A stretch of 64,000 nucleotides of DNA from Aquihabitans sp. G128 (GTDB lineage Bacteria > Actinomycetota > Acidimicrobiia > Acidimicrobiales > Iamiaceae). Below the pieces are notes generated by a model that worked only from the letters and a program-made list of their open reading frames with translations, did not search any database and was not told where the DNA came from. Of the stretch, positions 1-9,545 are shown piece by piece. Made by a program: the position numbers and the translations under genes. Position 1 is the first letter of the stretch. Each line of letters opens with the position of its first letter. The DNA is taken from assembly GCF_019048865.1 (NCBI RefSeq), contig NZ_CP077604.1, forward strand, positions 1,798,001 through 1,862,000. The letters run 5' to 3'.

Positions 1-548
1 ACGCCGGGGGCGTCGACGTGGAGCACGAAGCTCCCGCGCCCGCCGGCCCGGGGCTCGATGCGGTCCGAGAGCGGCGGCGGGGCGGGCAGGACCGAGGCCG
101 AGAGCCCGCAGGTCCGGCGCACCCGGTCGGCCAGGCTGGCGCTGGCGGTGTGGCGGGCCCGCGCCTCGGACAGGGCGCGGATGTCCCAGTCGACCACCTG
201 CCGGAGGTCCTCGCCCCAGATGGCGTCGTGGGCCGGGGTCCCGTCGGGGGCGGCGAGGCCGACGTCGACGCGGTCGCGATCGGCCAGCCAGGTGACCTTG
301 CGGCGGTGGCGGGCGAAGTAGGCGGGGAAGTCCAGCGCGACCACCAGGTCGGCGTCGAGGGGCACGAGCCGCCAGGCCAGGGCGGCGTCGAGGAGGCGCT
401 CCGGGTCGGCGGCGGCCGGCAGGAGCACGACCTCGGCCTGGTGGCCGGCGGCGGTGAGGGCGCCGACGAGGTCTCCCACCTGGTCCTCGACCGCGCTCGG
501 ACCCGCGTGGCGGAACGGCACCTGGGTGGCGCAGACCAGCACGTCCAT
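1..548 (-). CDS. Glycosyltransferase (GT4-like), amino-terminal part, cut by left edge
   Basis: About 182 codons of a GT-B-fold glycosyltransferase that would move a sugar from a nucleotide donor onto a surface glycan; the carboxyl-terminal, donor-binding half lies outside the window. The protein opens MDVLVCATQVPFRHAG, a first beta strand and loop typical of the acceptor-side Rossmann half, and DLVVALDFPAYFARH followed by RKVTWL resembles the FP-Y-x-x-RH-x-x-KV-x-WL stretch of actinobacterial GT4 proteins. The ATG at 548 has CAGAAT 6 nt upstream and no ribosome-binding site, so the message is probably leaderless. It is divergent from the export cluster starting at 727 and probably belongs to it. 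The family call rests on the N-terminal half only. Confidence 0.6.
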   Translation of the reverse strand, partial: MDVLVCATQVPFRHAGPSAVEDQVGDLVGALTAAGHQAEVVLLPAAADPERLLDAALAWRLVPLDADLVVALDFPAYFARHRRKVTWLADRDRVDVGLAAPDGTPAHDAIWGEDLRQVVDWDIRALSEARARHTASASLADRVRRTCGLSASVLPAPPPLSDRIEPRAGGRGSFVLHVDAPG

Positions 549-554
549 GGCTCG

Positions 555-560
555 ATTCTG
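555..560 (-). promoter_or_regulatory. -10 hexamer CAGAAT for leaderless gene at 548
   Basis: CAGAAT ends 6 nt before the ATG at 548, with no Shine-Dalgarno between. Confidence 0.35.
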
Positions 561-726
561 GCGGCCGCACGCCCGCTCCGGGGCGATCCCCCGACCGGTG
601 GGTGCGGTGCCGGAGCGCCCGGAGCGCCCTGGCGTAGCCTTTGTCGGCGTTCGCGGGGCCCTGCTAAGAACGGCCCTTCGAGCGGACCGCCCTGGCGCAG
701 GAGCACCTTTGGAAGACCCCTCGGTC

Positions 727-2848
727 ATGATCACGATCGCCGGCTGGTGCCTGGCGCTCGCCTTGGTCTCCACCGTCGTCGGCCTGCCGATCACCGCCAT
801 CCGCCGCTCGTCGCTCACCGCGCCGCTGGCCCTGCTGGTCGGCGCGTTCGCCACCGGGCTGGTGGTGCTGCTGGTCGAGCTCACCATCCTGAACTGGCTC
901 GGCGGCGCCTGGTTCGCGGTGAGCGTCGCCGCCCTGGTGGTGGTCGTGGGCGCCGCCCTCCGGCGCCAGGGCTTCGCCGGGCTGCCGCCCGTCGTCCGCC
1001 GGGTCGACCCGTGGCTGCTCGCCATCGGCGCGGTGCTGGCCGGCGCCACCCTGATCCGCTTGCGGTCGGTGAACTACATCTCCCGCGGCGGCGATGCCGG
1101 CGGCTACGTCAACTGGGCCAACCAGTACGCCCGCACCGGCGTGCTGACCTCCGGCTTCCCCCCGCTCTTCCCGATGCTGCTGGGCCTCACGTCGCGCGTG
1201 GCGGGCTCGGCCCACACCACCGACACCGTGCCGCTGCTCGGCGTGCTGCTGCTGCTGGTGACGCTCCGCCTCCTGGGCCAGCTCCACGCCCCTGCCCCGG
1301 TGAAGCTGGCGGCCACGCTGCTGGTGGCCCTGCACACCCACGCCGTCTGGTACTCCAGCTTCCCGATGAGCGAGGCGCTGCAGGCGCCGCTGATCGTCAT
1401 GCTGCTGTCGAACCTGGTGGCCATCGCCGAGCCCGCCGAAGGCCGGCAACCGGTGGGCGAGCTGCTCACCATCGGCCTCATCGCCCTGGCCATCGGGCTG
1501 TGCCGGGTCACCGCCCCGCTGCTCGTGGTGCCCATGTTCGTGCTGCTCGCCGCCAGCGCCGCCCGGCCCTGGCGCCGCTACACCTCGGCGCTGGCCGCCG
1601 CCTCGGCAGCGATCCTGGCCGGCGTGTCGCTGAGCTACGTCTACGGCATCACCGCCATCCGGCCGTACTACGTCGACAACCAGATCGGCGGCACGGTCTC
1701 GCCGTCCACCTTCAGCCGCCTCGACCGCCTCGGCCTGCTCGAGGTCGGGCCGCTGCTCGTGGGCCTCATGGTCGCCGGCACCGCGGTGCTCGCCGGCGCC
1801 GCCTGGCTCACCCGCCCCGGCACCCGCTGGACCGGCCGGGGCCCGTCGGAGGCCACCGCCGAGGCGGGCGGCTCGCCGTGGTGGTGGCCGCTGCCGATCT
1901 CGGCCGTGCTGGTGCTCGGGGGTGCCGTGGTGGTCCGGGGCGCCGCCGGCTCCGACGTCGACGGCCAGCTCCACCGCCTGGGCTACCCGCTGGTGGTGCT
2001 GGCCGGCCTGGCCCTGCTCGCCCGCGCGCCGTCCGTGGCGCGCGGCCTGGTGGCGGTCTTCGGTGCGGTGATCGGGATCATCATGGTGAAGGTCAACGTC
2101 GACCGCTTCCCGGCGCCGCTGCCCCACAACCACTACCTGTACTGGGACCGCTACCTGTTCAGCGAGGTGTTCCCCATGGCCGTGGTGCTGGTCGCCCTCG
2201 GGGCGACGGCGGCCATCGAGTGGGCCACCGAGCGCTGGCCCGCCACCGAGGGGGGCCCGCGTGCCGGCCCCGGCGGTCCTCGCCGCCACCCTGGTGCCCC
2301 TGCTGCTGGCCTCGGTCGCCAGCGCCTCGACGCTGCGCCTCGTCCGGGCCGAGAACTACGACGTCACCCTCGACGGCACCTACGAGTTCGAGCACCGCCT
2401 CATCGAGCTGATGCCCGACGCCTCGGCGCCGATCCTCTGGACCACGGCCGGCACCGGTCCCCCGGTCGACTTCTACTTCCCCAACACGTGGCACGCCCTC
2501 GGCGTCCCGCTGCAGATGACCTGGGGGGGCGACGTGGCCAACGTGCCCCCGAACAAGAACCCGTTCAAGCCCGAGCAGTCGGTGTCGGTCGGCGAGCTGG
2601 CCCAGGCCGTGGCCTGCAGCCCGAAGGCGCTGGCCTACGTGGTCGAGGTCGACACGGGTGGGGAGCGCCTCCCCGAGCGCATCGCCGACGAGCGGCTCAC
2701 CATCCGCGACCTCGGCACCTCCGAGCAGACCGTGACCCACCTGGAGCAGCCGCCCACCGACGGCTGGCAGCGGGCCGACCTCAAGGCCGACGTGTACGCG
2801 GTGACCGGCGAGGTGGACCACGTGAACCCCTGTCCGATCCGTCCCTGA
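727..2848 (+). CDS. Polytopic membrane protein, GT-C-like, with apparent frameshift
   Basis: Integral membrane protein of about 706 residues once one frame change is corrected. Roughly a dozen hydrophobic segments are visible. The loop near residues 117-132 reads YISRGGDAGGYVNWAN, acidic and aromatic residues placed as in GT-C-fold glycosyltransferases that use lipid-linked sugars; this assignment is inference. About 508 codons are in one frame up to a G6 run at 2250-2255. The last membrane segment and a tail of about 190 residues (contains RAENYDVTLDGTYEFEH) continue one base later to the stop at 2848. Removing one G joins them. A separate small gene with a GTG at 2261 is possible but less likely, because the upstream frame has no natural end there. 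First gene of the glycan cluster, 82 bp before the Wzm permease. Confidence 0.6.
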
Positions 2849-2930
2849 CCGCCCGGCCTGCCTGGGGAGCGGCGCGAACCCGCTGCTAGCGTCGCCAGCC
2901 GCAATCTGTCCACCAGGAGAGCTCCCGCCC

Positions 2931-3725
2931 TTGTCCACCCCCGCGCAGGTCTACGCCTACCGGACCCTCATCGTGAACCTGGCCCAGCGGGACCTCAAGG
3001 CCAGGTACAAGCGCTCGATCCTGGGCTGGCTGTGGTCGCTGATCAACCCGGCCTCCACCCTCGGGATCTACACGGTGGTCTTCGGCGTGATCCTGAAGGG
3101 CGTGGCCCCCACCATGGGCAGCGGCCGCACCGGCATCTTCGCCCTGTACCTGTTCTGCGCGCTGGTGGTCTGGAACCTCTTCTCCGGCACCATCAACATC
3201 GCCATCAGCTCGTTCCAGAGCGCCGGCGGCCTGCTCACCCGCACGTACTTCCCGCCCGAGGCGCCCATGGTGGCCGGCCTGGTGAACGTGCTGCTGCAGG
3301 CGGTGATCGAGGCCTGCATCCTCATGTTCTTCATGCTCGTGGTGGGCAACGTGAGCTGGACGGTGGTGATCATCCTCCCGATCTTCGTGCTCCTGGCGTG
3401 CTTCGCCTTCGGCATCGGGCTGGTGCTGGCGGTGTTCAACATCCGCTACCGCGACGTCGCCTACCTGGTGGGCATCCTGCTCCAGGTGTGGTTCTACGCC
3501 ACCCCGATCGTCTACGAGATCACCCTGATCGGCGGGGCGGGCCACACGTTCCTGCAGTGCAACCCCATGACCCACTTCGTCTACGCCATGCGGCAGTCGA
3601 TCTACATGCTGGGCACCCCCACCCTGATCAACTGGGTCGTCATGGCCATCTCGGCGGCGGTCAGCCTGGTGGGCGGCTGGATGATCTTCAGCCGCCTGGC
3701 GCCCCGCGTCATCGAGGAGCTCTGA
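2931..3725 (+). CDS. wzm: Polysaccharide ABC exporter permease (Wzm-like)
   Basis: ABC-2 type membrane subunit of 264 residues, the usual length for Wzm/TagG permeases that move lipid-linked polysaccharide across the cytoplasmic membrane. The N-terminal cytoplasmic helix contains LAQRDLKARYKRSILGWLW, the family's hallmark amphipathic segment, followed by six membrane spans; the loop NIRYRDVAYLVGILLQVWFY and the motif TPIVYE are characteristic. The start is TTG at 2931, chosen because AGGAGA (2914-2919) is well spaced upstream and the protein aligns from there. One base separates its stop from the ATG of the ATPase at 3727, so the pair is coupled. Confidence 0.92.
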   Translation: MSTPAQVYAYRTLIVNLAQRDLKARYKRSILGWLWSLINPASTLGIYTVVFGVILKGVAPTMGSGRTGIFALYLFCALVVWNLFSGTINIAISSFQSAGGLLTRTYFPPEAPMVAGLVNVLLQAVIEACILMFFMLVVGNVSWTVVIILPIFVLLACFAFGIGLVLAVFNIRYRDVAYLVGILLQVWFYATPIVYEITLIGGAGHTFLQCNPMTHFVYAMRQSIYMLGTPTLINWVVMAISAAVSLVGGWMIFSRLAPRVIEEL

Positions 3726-3726
3726 G

Positions 3727-4998
3727 ATGGCCCTGATCAAGCCCGAGCCCGAGAGCGCCATCGTCGTCGACCACGTGTCGAAGAGCTTCCGGCTCCAGAC
3801 CGACCGCGCCCACTCCGTCAAGGAGCTCATCACCCGGCGCGACCGCAAGTCCGGCGCCGACCACTTCCAGGCCCTGAACGACGTCTCGCTGGAGATCCCG
3901 AAGGGCTCGATGTACGCCCTGGTGGGCCACAACGGCTCGGGCAAGAGCACGCTGCTGCGCTGCATCGCCGGGATCTACCAGACCACCTCCGGCTCGGTGC
4001 GGGTGGACGGCCGCATCTCGACGCTGCTCGAGCTCGGCGCCGGGTTCCACCCGGACCTCACGGGCCGGGAGAACGTCTACATGAACGCCACCATCCTCGG
4101 CATGAGCAAGAAGCAGATCGACGCCGTCTACGACGACATCGTGGCCTTCGCCGGCGTCGAGCAGTTCATCGACTCGCCGGTGAAGGTGTACTCGAGCGGC
4201 ATGTACGTGCGGCTCGGCTTCTCCGTCGCCGTGCACGTCGATCCGGAGATCCTCATCATCGACGAGGTCATCGCGGTGGGCGACGCCGAGTTCCAGCGGC
4301 GCTGCTTCGACCACCTCTACGCACTGCGCAAGAAGGGCGTCACCGTGGTGGTGGTCACCCACGGCCTCAACACCGTCGAGTCGATGTGCGACGGCGCGGC
4401 GTGGCTCGACCACGGCGTGCTCCAGCTCACCGGCACCGGGCCCGAGGTCGCCGCCGCCTACATGGACAAGGTCAACGCCGCCGAGCGCGCCGAGCGCGAG
4501 GCCGCCGACGAGGCCTTGGCCGAGGAGCTCGGCGAGACCACCGCCAGCGGCTCGTCCAAGCCGGTGCAGGTCGAGGACGTGCAGATCACCGCCGTCGAGT
4601 TCCTCGACGGCGACGGCGAGGTGTCGCCGTTCGGCGTCCACCGGGACCCCTTCACCCTCCGGGTCCACTACGACGCCATCCGGCCCGTGCCGTCGCCCGT
4701 CTTCGGCATCGCCCTGTTCAGCTCCACCCAGGTCCACATCACCGGCACCAACACCAAGATCGACGGCGTCGACCTCGGCACCATCTCGGGCACGGGCCAC
4801 GTCGACTTCGCCGTCGACGCGCTGCCCCTGACGCCCGGCGACTACGAGATCACCGTGGCGATCTCCGACGAGTACGTGCAGCACAACTTCGACCGCCGCG
4901 AGCGGGAGTACCACCTGAAGGTCCGCCACGGGGGCCGGCTGGCGCCCGAGGGGTTCATGGACCTCCGTGGCAGCTGGTCGGTCGGCTCGGGCGGCTAG
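3727..4998 (+). CDS. wzt: Polysaccharide ABC exporter ATPase with C-terminal glycan-binding domain (Wzt-like)
   Basis: ATPase partner of the permease at 2931, 423 residues. The nucleotide-binding domain shows Walker A GHNGSGKST (67-75), signature YSSGM (155-159), Walker B ILIIDE (175-180) and the switch His in VTHG (about 211). An Ala/Glu-rich linker (about 250-275) leads to a beta-rich C-terminal domain (about 281-423) of the Wzt type, which in characterised O-antigen systems recognises the finished chain end before export. That extension implies that export depends on a chain-end modification, which fits the methyltransferase at 8040 in the same operon. Confidence 0.92.
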   Translation: MALIKPEPESAIVVDHVSKSFRLQTDRAHSVKELITRRDRKSGADHFQALNDVSLEIPKGSMYALVGHNGSGKSTLLRCIAGIYQTTSGSVRVDGRISTLLELGAGFHPDLTGRENVYMNATILGMSKKQIDAVYDDIVAFAGVEQFIDSPVKVYSSGMYVRLGFSVAVHVDPEILIIDEVIAVGDAEFQRRCFDHLYALRKKGVTVVVVTHGLNTVESMCDGAAWLDHGVLQLTGTGPEVAAAYMDKVNAAERAEREAADEALAEELGETTASGSSKPVQVEDVQITAVEFLDGDGEVSPFGVHRDPFTLRVHYDAIRPVPSPVFGIALFSSTQVHITGTNTKIDGVDLGTISGTGHVDFAVDALPLTPGDYEITVAISDEYVQHNFDRREREYHLKVRHGGRLAPEGFMDLRGSWSVGSGG

Positions 4999-5084
4999 CA
5001 CCACCTTCCCCGGGCCCTGGTCCGGATCGGCCCCGGCGGGCCGCGATACTTGCAGCGGGCACCGACGACCAGACAGGCGAGCAG

Positions 5085-5630
5085 ATGGCCATGAACGAGA
5101 TCGACGACGCGACCGGCGCAGCACCCACGCCGGTCCCGCCCACCGGCGATTCGGTGGCGGCGACGGTCCAGCAGGTGCGCGACGACCTCGCCGCCCGACG
5201 GGCCGCCGGCGCGGTCCCCCACCTCCCGGTCGGCGAGCTCGACCGCCAGTTCAGCGCCGTGATCGAGGCCGTCGACGCCGGCATCGTCGAGGAGCCCCCG
5301 CTGGCTCTCGGCGTGCTGCCGGGCACGGCCCACCTGGAGACCTGGCGCCCCACCACCGGGGGGCTCAAGGGCCTGCTCGTCGGACGCCTGCTCCACGTCT
5401 GGTCCCGCCTCGTCGGCGCCGTGGTGCGGCGCCAGGTCGAGCCGTTCGCGCAGCGCAGCACCGAGGCCATCGGCGCCCTCATGCACCGCCAGAACAAGAT
5501 CCAGACCTTCCTCACCCGCGCCCACCTCGACCACCTGCGCAGCCTCGAGTACCGGGTGGCCGAGCTCGAGCGCGAGCTCGACGAGGTGCGGGCCGACCGC
5601 ACCGGGACCGCAGCCACCGACGCTCCCTGA
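5085..5630 (+). CDS. Small coiled-coil protein of the glycan cluster
   Basis: Protein of 181 residues that I cannot place in a named family. It has an acidic, proline-rich N-terminus, a basic amphipathic middle (LLHVWSRLVGAVVRRQVEPF) and a C-terminal coiled coil (RSLEYRVAELERELDEVR). The N-terminal part of the methyltransferase at 8040 has a comparable basic and coiled-coil design, so this may be a scaffold or molecular-ruler component at the membrane; that role is inference. Two in-frame ATGs (5085, 5091) are possible starts. Its TGA overlaps the next gene's ATG (ATGA at 5627-5632 region), indicating translational coupling. Confidence 0.65.
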   Translation: MAMNEIDDATGAAPTPVPPTGDSVAATVQQVRDDLAARRAAGAVPHLPVGELDRQFSAVIEAVDAGIVEEPPLALGVLPGTAHLETWRPTTGGLKGLLVGRLLHVWSRLVGAVVRRQVEPFAQRSTEAIGALMHRQNKIQTFLTRAHLDHLRSLEYRVAELERELDEVRADRTGTAATDAP

Positions 5631-6808
5631 TGTGGGACCAGCTGCTGGTGGGCGCGGCCCCCGGCGACGCCATCACGGGCAACGTCCTGCTGCTCCAGCG
5701 CGAGCTCGCCCAGCTCGGGCCCAGCGAGATCTTCTCCCAGCACTACGAGGCCGGCGTGCAGGGCGAGGTCCGGACCCTGGCCGAGCTGCCCACCCGCCCG
5801 AACCGGGACCGGCCGCTGGTGTTCCACGCCAGCATGGGCAGCTGGCCGGTCTACGAGGCGCTCAAGGGCGAGCGCCGGCTGATCCTCGTGTACCACAACT
5901 TCTCGCCGCCGGAGTACTACGTCGAGTTCGCCCCGGAGGTCGCCGGCGACCTGGTGCGGGGCCGCTGGGAGCTCGAGCAGATCCGTGATCGGGTCGAGCT
6001 GGCCATCGCCGTGTCGGAGTTCAACGCCGACGAGCTGCGCCAGCTCGGGTACCGCAACGTGGTGGTGGTCCCGCCCACGCCGAACGTCGACCGCCTGAAC
6101 CACGTCCTGCCCTCGCCCGACATGCTCGACCGCATCAGCAGCTGGGGCCCCGGCCCGCTGGTGCTGTGCGTGGCCCAGCTCCTCCCCCACAAGCGGATCG
6201 AGCGGGTGCTCGCCGCCATGGCGGTGCTCCAGCAGGAGTTCCTGCCCGACGCCCGACTGGCCCTGGTGGGCGTCGACCGGTTCCCGAAGTACACCAAGGC
6301 CCTCCACGTCCTCGGGCGCACCGCCGGGCTCCGCGAGCCGCAGTGGGTGGGCCGCATCACCGACGCCGAGCTGAGCGCGCTGTACCTGCGCGCCGGGGCG
6401 TTCCTCACGCTCACCGAGCACGAGGGGTTCTGCGTGCCCGCCGTCGAGGCCATGGCCATCGGCGTGCCGGTGGTGGCCTCGGCCCGCGCCGCGCTCCCCT
6501 CCACGGTCGCCGACGCCGGGATCCTGGTCGACGACCCGGACGATCCGATGCTGGTGGCCAGCCTGCTGCACACCGTGCTCACCGACGACGTCCTCCGCCA
6601 CGTGCTCGTCGGCCGGGGCGTCAGCCGGGCCAAGCAGCTGTCGGCCGCCACCAGCCTCCCCCAGCTCGTGCGGGCCGTCACCGACACCGAGCCCGAGCTC
6701 ATGGCCGCCCTGGCGGCCACGCTCGGCGGCACCACGGCCTCCGACGGCCACCGCGTCACCGGCCTGCCCGCCGGGGTGCGGCTGCCCTCGCCGGGAGCCG
6801 CCTCGTGA
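5630..6808 (+). CDS. Glycosyltransferase, GT4-like
   Basis: 392-residue GT-B glycosyltransferase. The N-terminal half carries RLILVYHNFSPPEYY and a short linker; the C-terminal donor domain carries LCVAQLLPHKRIERVL, the basic loop that binds the nucleotide-sugar phosphates, and EHEGFCVPAVEAMAIGVPVV, the E-x7-E motif of GT4 retaining enzymes. Its length is standard. The ATG at 5630 overlaps the upstream stop and its own stop overlaps the next GTG at 6805, so it is translated as part of the run 5085-12620. Substrate sugar cannot be read from the sequence. Confidence 0.85.
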   Translation: MWDQLLVGAAPGDAITGNVLLLQRELAQLGPSEIFSQHYEAGVQGEVRTLAELPTRPNRDRPLVFHASMGSWPVYEALKGERRLILVYHNFSPPEYYVEFAPEVAGDLVRGRWELEQIRDRVELAIAVSEFNADELRQLGYRNVVVVPPTPNVDRLNHVLPSPDMLDRISSWGPGPLVLCVAQLLPHKRIERVLAAMAVLQQEFLPDARLALVGVDRFPKYTKALHVLGRTAGLREPQWVGRITDAELSALYLRAGAFLTLTEHEGFCVPAVEAMAIGVPVVASARAALPSTVADAGILVDDPDDPMLVASLLHTVLTDDVLRHVLVGRGVSRAKQLSAATSLPQLVRAVTDTEPELMAALAATLGGTTASDGHRVTGLPAGVRLPSPGAAS

Positions 6809-8043
6809 AGCTCACCTTCGTGGTCCAGCGCTACGGCGCGGCCTTCGTCGGCGGCGCCGAGAAGTACGGCCGCACCATGGCCTCGGGCCTGGCCGCCGCC
6901 GGCCACGACGTCTCGGTCGTCACCAGCTGCGCCACCAGCTACGAGGACTGGGCCAACGTCTACCGGCCCGGCACCTCCGAGGACGACGGCGTCACGGTGC
7001 ACCGCTTCCCCGTGCTGGCGCCCCGGGTCAACGAGCGGTTCATCCCGCTGCACCTGCGCGCCGCCGACACCTACGACGTGCCCCTCTGGCCCTGGGCGCA
7101 GGAGCGGTGGGCCCAGACCATGGGGCCCGACCTCGTCGACGTCGCCGGGCCGCTGCGGACGCTCGCCGCCGCCTCCGACGCCACCATCTTCATCGGGTAC
7201 CACTACACCCAGACCCTCTGGCTCACGCGCGTGGCGGCCTCGGCCGGCGCCACCGTCGTGATCCCCACCGCCCACCCGGAGGGCGCCTTCCACGTCGGGC
7301 GGGTGGGCCAGATCTTCCAGCACGCCGATCGCATCATCTGCCTGGCTCCCGAGGAGCAGGACCTGATCCACGACACCTACGGGTGCGGCGAGAAGATCGA
7401 CGTCGTCCCCTGCTCCGTCGACGACGTCGCCCGACCGTCCGACGGCGCGGTCGCCGCCGCCCTCGCCCGCTACGGCGTCGAGCGCGACCGCTACGCCATC
7501 GTGGTGGGCCGGGTCGATCCCGCCAAGGGCAGCGACGACGCCACCCGCTTCGCAGCCGAGTACCGGCGGGCGATCGACCCCTCGTTCTCGCTGGTCGTCG
7601 TCGGGCCCGGCGGCGAGGGCGGCCCGGCCGTCGACGGCGTGGTCCCCACCGGCTTCGTCGACGACGCCACCAAGGACGCCCTCGTGGCCGGCGCCGCCGT
7701 CCTGGTGCAGCCGTCCTACATGGAGAGCTTCTCGCTGTCGCTCATGGAGGGCTGGCTGCTCGAGCGGCCGGCGCTCATCCAGGCGCGGAGCCGGGTGCTG
7801 GCCGGCCACGCGGCCCGCTCCGGTGGGGGCCTGACCTACCGGGGCTACCTCGACTTCGAGGCCGCTCTGGCCACGCTGCTCACCCGCCCCGACCTGGCCA
7901 GGGAGCTCGGGGCGAAGGGCCGTGGCTACGCTCGGCGGGAGTTCGACTGGGCGAAGGTCGAGGGGGAGTTCCTCTCGGTGGCGGCCGCCGCCCAGCAGGT
8001 CGGGGCCCATCGGCTCCGACGGCAGAGGAGCCGCACCGCATGA
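6805..8043 (+). CDS. Glycosyltransferase, GT4-like
   Basis: 412-residue GT-B glycosyltransferase. The N-terminus KLTFVVQRYGAAFVGGAEKY has the glycine-rich acceptor loop common in GT4 enzymes; AIVVGRVDPAKGSDDATRF starts the donor-binding half; PSYMESFSLSLMEGWLLERP is the E-x7-E equivalent. GTG at 6805 overlaps the upstream TGA by GTGA, and its TGA at 8041-8043 overlaps the next ATG. The C-terminus is arginine-rich, as in the neighbouring small proteins. Its step in the chain is unknown. Confidence 0.83.
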   Translation: MKLTFVVQRYGAAFVGGAEKYGRTMASGLAAAGHDVSVVTSCATSYEDWANVYRPGTSEDDGVTVHRFPVLAPRVNERFIPLHLRAADTYDVPLWPWAQERWAQTMGPDLVDVAGPLRTLAAASDATIFIGYHYTQTLWLTRVAASAGATVVIPTAHPEGAFHVGRVGQIFQHADRIICLAPEEQDLIHDTYGCGEKIDVVPCSVDDVARPSDGAVAAALARYGVERDRYAIVVGRVDPAKGSDDATRFAAEYRRAIDPSFSLVVVGPGGEGGPAVDGVVPTGFVDDATKDALVAGAAVLVQPSYMESFSLSLMEGWLLERPALIQARSRVLAGHAARSGGGLTYRGYLDFEAALATLLTRPDLARELGAKGRGYARREFDWAKVEGEFLSVAAAAQQVGAHRLRRQRSRTA

Positions 8044-9225
8044 CCGAAACCACCCCGCCCCTCGGCCTGGCCAAGCGGGCCGGTCGCGTCGCGCTCGGGC
8101 CGGTCACGAACCGCCTGGACATGGTCCGCCGCGACCTCGAGCTGGTCCAGGCCACCCAGCGGGACCTGGCGGCGGGCCTGGAGCAGGCCCAGGCCGCCAA
8201 CGCCCGGCTCGAGGCCTACCTCGACCGGTTCAAGGAGGAGCTGTGGGCCGAGGTCGGGCCGGTGCTCGACGCCATCACGGCCTACCAGTCGATCCTCGCC
8301 GAGCTCGACCCCGCCACGCCCACCGACGCGGGCACCGCCCTGCGCCTGCGACTGGAGCACGGGCTGCTCCACGCCGAGGCGAAGGCGCTCGAGAGCCGAG
8401 AGCAGTTCGCCCACGAGCTCGGCGAGGTCCGCAGCGGCACCCGGCTCACCCAGGCCCTGGTCGAGCGGGCCCTGTCGGCACCGACCACTGCGCCGGCCGA
8501 CGACGACGGTGCCGCCCCGGCCGTCCCCCCGGCACCCACCGCGGCGGCGCCCCGCTTCGCCCACCCGGTCCCCACCTTCGACCTGCTCTACCGCGCCTTC
8601 GAGGACCGCCACCGGGGCGGTGACGAGCGCATCGCCGCCCAGCAGGAGGCCGACTACCTCGCCCTGCTCCAGGAGCTGCCCAACCCCGAGCTGCCCGTGG
8701 CCGACCTGGGCTGCGGCCGGGGCGAGCTCGTGCGGCTGCTCGACGGGGCCGGTCTCGACGCCATCGGCGTCGACTCGAACCACGGCCAGATCGCCGACGG
8801 CGAGGAGCGGCTGTTCGTCGAAGACGACCTCTTCCGCTGGCTCGACGCGCAGGACGACGGCACGCAGCGGGCGGTCGTGGCCATGCACGTGGTGGAGCAC
8901 CTGCCGCTGGACCTGCAGGTGCGGCTGGTGTTCGAGGCCCGCCGGGTCCTCGCCCCAGGCGGCCTCCTGGTGCTCGAGACCCCCAACGCGCTGAGCATCT
9001 CCACCGCGGCCACGAACTTCTGGGTCGACCCCACCCACGAGCGCCCCGTGCACCCCGCCTTCCTGGAGTTCCTGGCCCACGAGGCGGGCTTCGGCTCGGT
9101 CGAGCTGCGGCCGCTCCACCCGCTGGAGGTGCACTTCCAGGGCACCGACCGCGCCCGAGCTGGCCGCCGACCTCGAGTCGCTGATCCTCGGCTCCGGCGA
9201 CATGGCCCTGCTGGCCCGACGATGA
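8040..9225 (+). CDS. Coiled-coil SAM-dependent methyltransferase with apparent frameshift near its end
   Basis: About 394 residues after correction. The N-terminal 110 or so residues are helical and probably coiled coil (LEQAQAANARLEAYL); an Ala/Pro linker follows; the C-terminal class I methyltransferase domain shows motif I VADLGCGRGELVRLL, an acidic motif II (IGVDSN) and VVAMHVVEHLPLD. GCGRGE enzymes next to Wzm/Wzt are often chain-modifying or chain-terminating methyltransferases, which would suit the Wzt glycan-binding domain (inference). After EVHFQGTD the frame changes at about 9145-9154: the expected ending PELAADLESLILGSGDMALL and a TGA at 9223-9225 lie one base later, while the uncorrected frame runs into the next gene and looks like a 501-residue fusion. 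Confidence 0.78.
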
Positions 9226-9545
9226 GCGATCCCTGGCCGCCGGTGCGCGCCGAGGCTCCCGGCGACGAGCTCGCTCGGCTCCGGGCCCGCGTGCAGGAGC
9301 TCGAGGACGAGAACGCCCGGCTCGCCGGGCTGGTGGTGCGGTGGCGGTCGGTGGGCCTCGACGGCTGGACCGAGCCGGACCCCGTCCCCGAGCAGGACGA
9401 CCTCACCACCCTCATGAACGTCGTCGCCCGCGTGGTGCTGGCCCCGCTGCGGGCCGGCAAGCGGCTGGCCGGTCGGTTCCCCGCGGTGCGGCGCGCCGCC
9501 GTCCGGGCCCAGGCCGGCGTGCAGGCCCGAGCCCGGCGCCGGTGA
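9222..9545 (+). CDS. Small basic coiled-coil protein
   Basis: 107 residues, no family recognised. A leucine-heptad segment (ELARLRARVQELEDENARL) is followed by a hydrophobic patch (MNVVARVVLAPLRAGKRL) and a very arginine-rich tail ending QARARRR, a layout suited to peripheral membrane association. The ATG at 9222 overlaps the true stop of the methyltransferase (9223-9225), and the TGA overlaps the next GTG at 9542. Its similarity in design to the 5085 protein suggests both are accessory scaffold proteins of the glycan machinery (inference). Confidence 0.6.
   Translation: MSDPWPPVRAEAPGDELARLRARVQELEDENARLAGLVVRWRSVGLDGWTEPDPVPEQDDLTTLMNVVARVVLAPLRAGKRLAGRFPAVRRAAVRAQAGVQARARRR

Noticed and set aside
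2261-2848. Independent secreted protein starting at GTG 2261
   Set aside because: It begins with a membrane segment exactly where the upstream membrane protein loses sense, beside a G6 run. A single frame-disrupted gene explains both parts better.
8040-9545. A 501-residue methyltransferase/coiled-coil fusion
   Set aside because: A frame change at about 9145-9154 produces the read-through. The correct methyltransferase ending and TGA (9223-9225) lie in the next frame, and the small gene has its own overlapping ATG at 9222.
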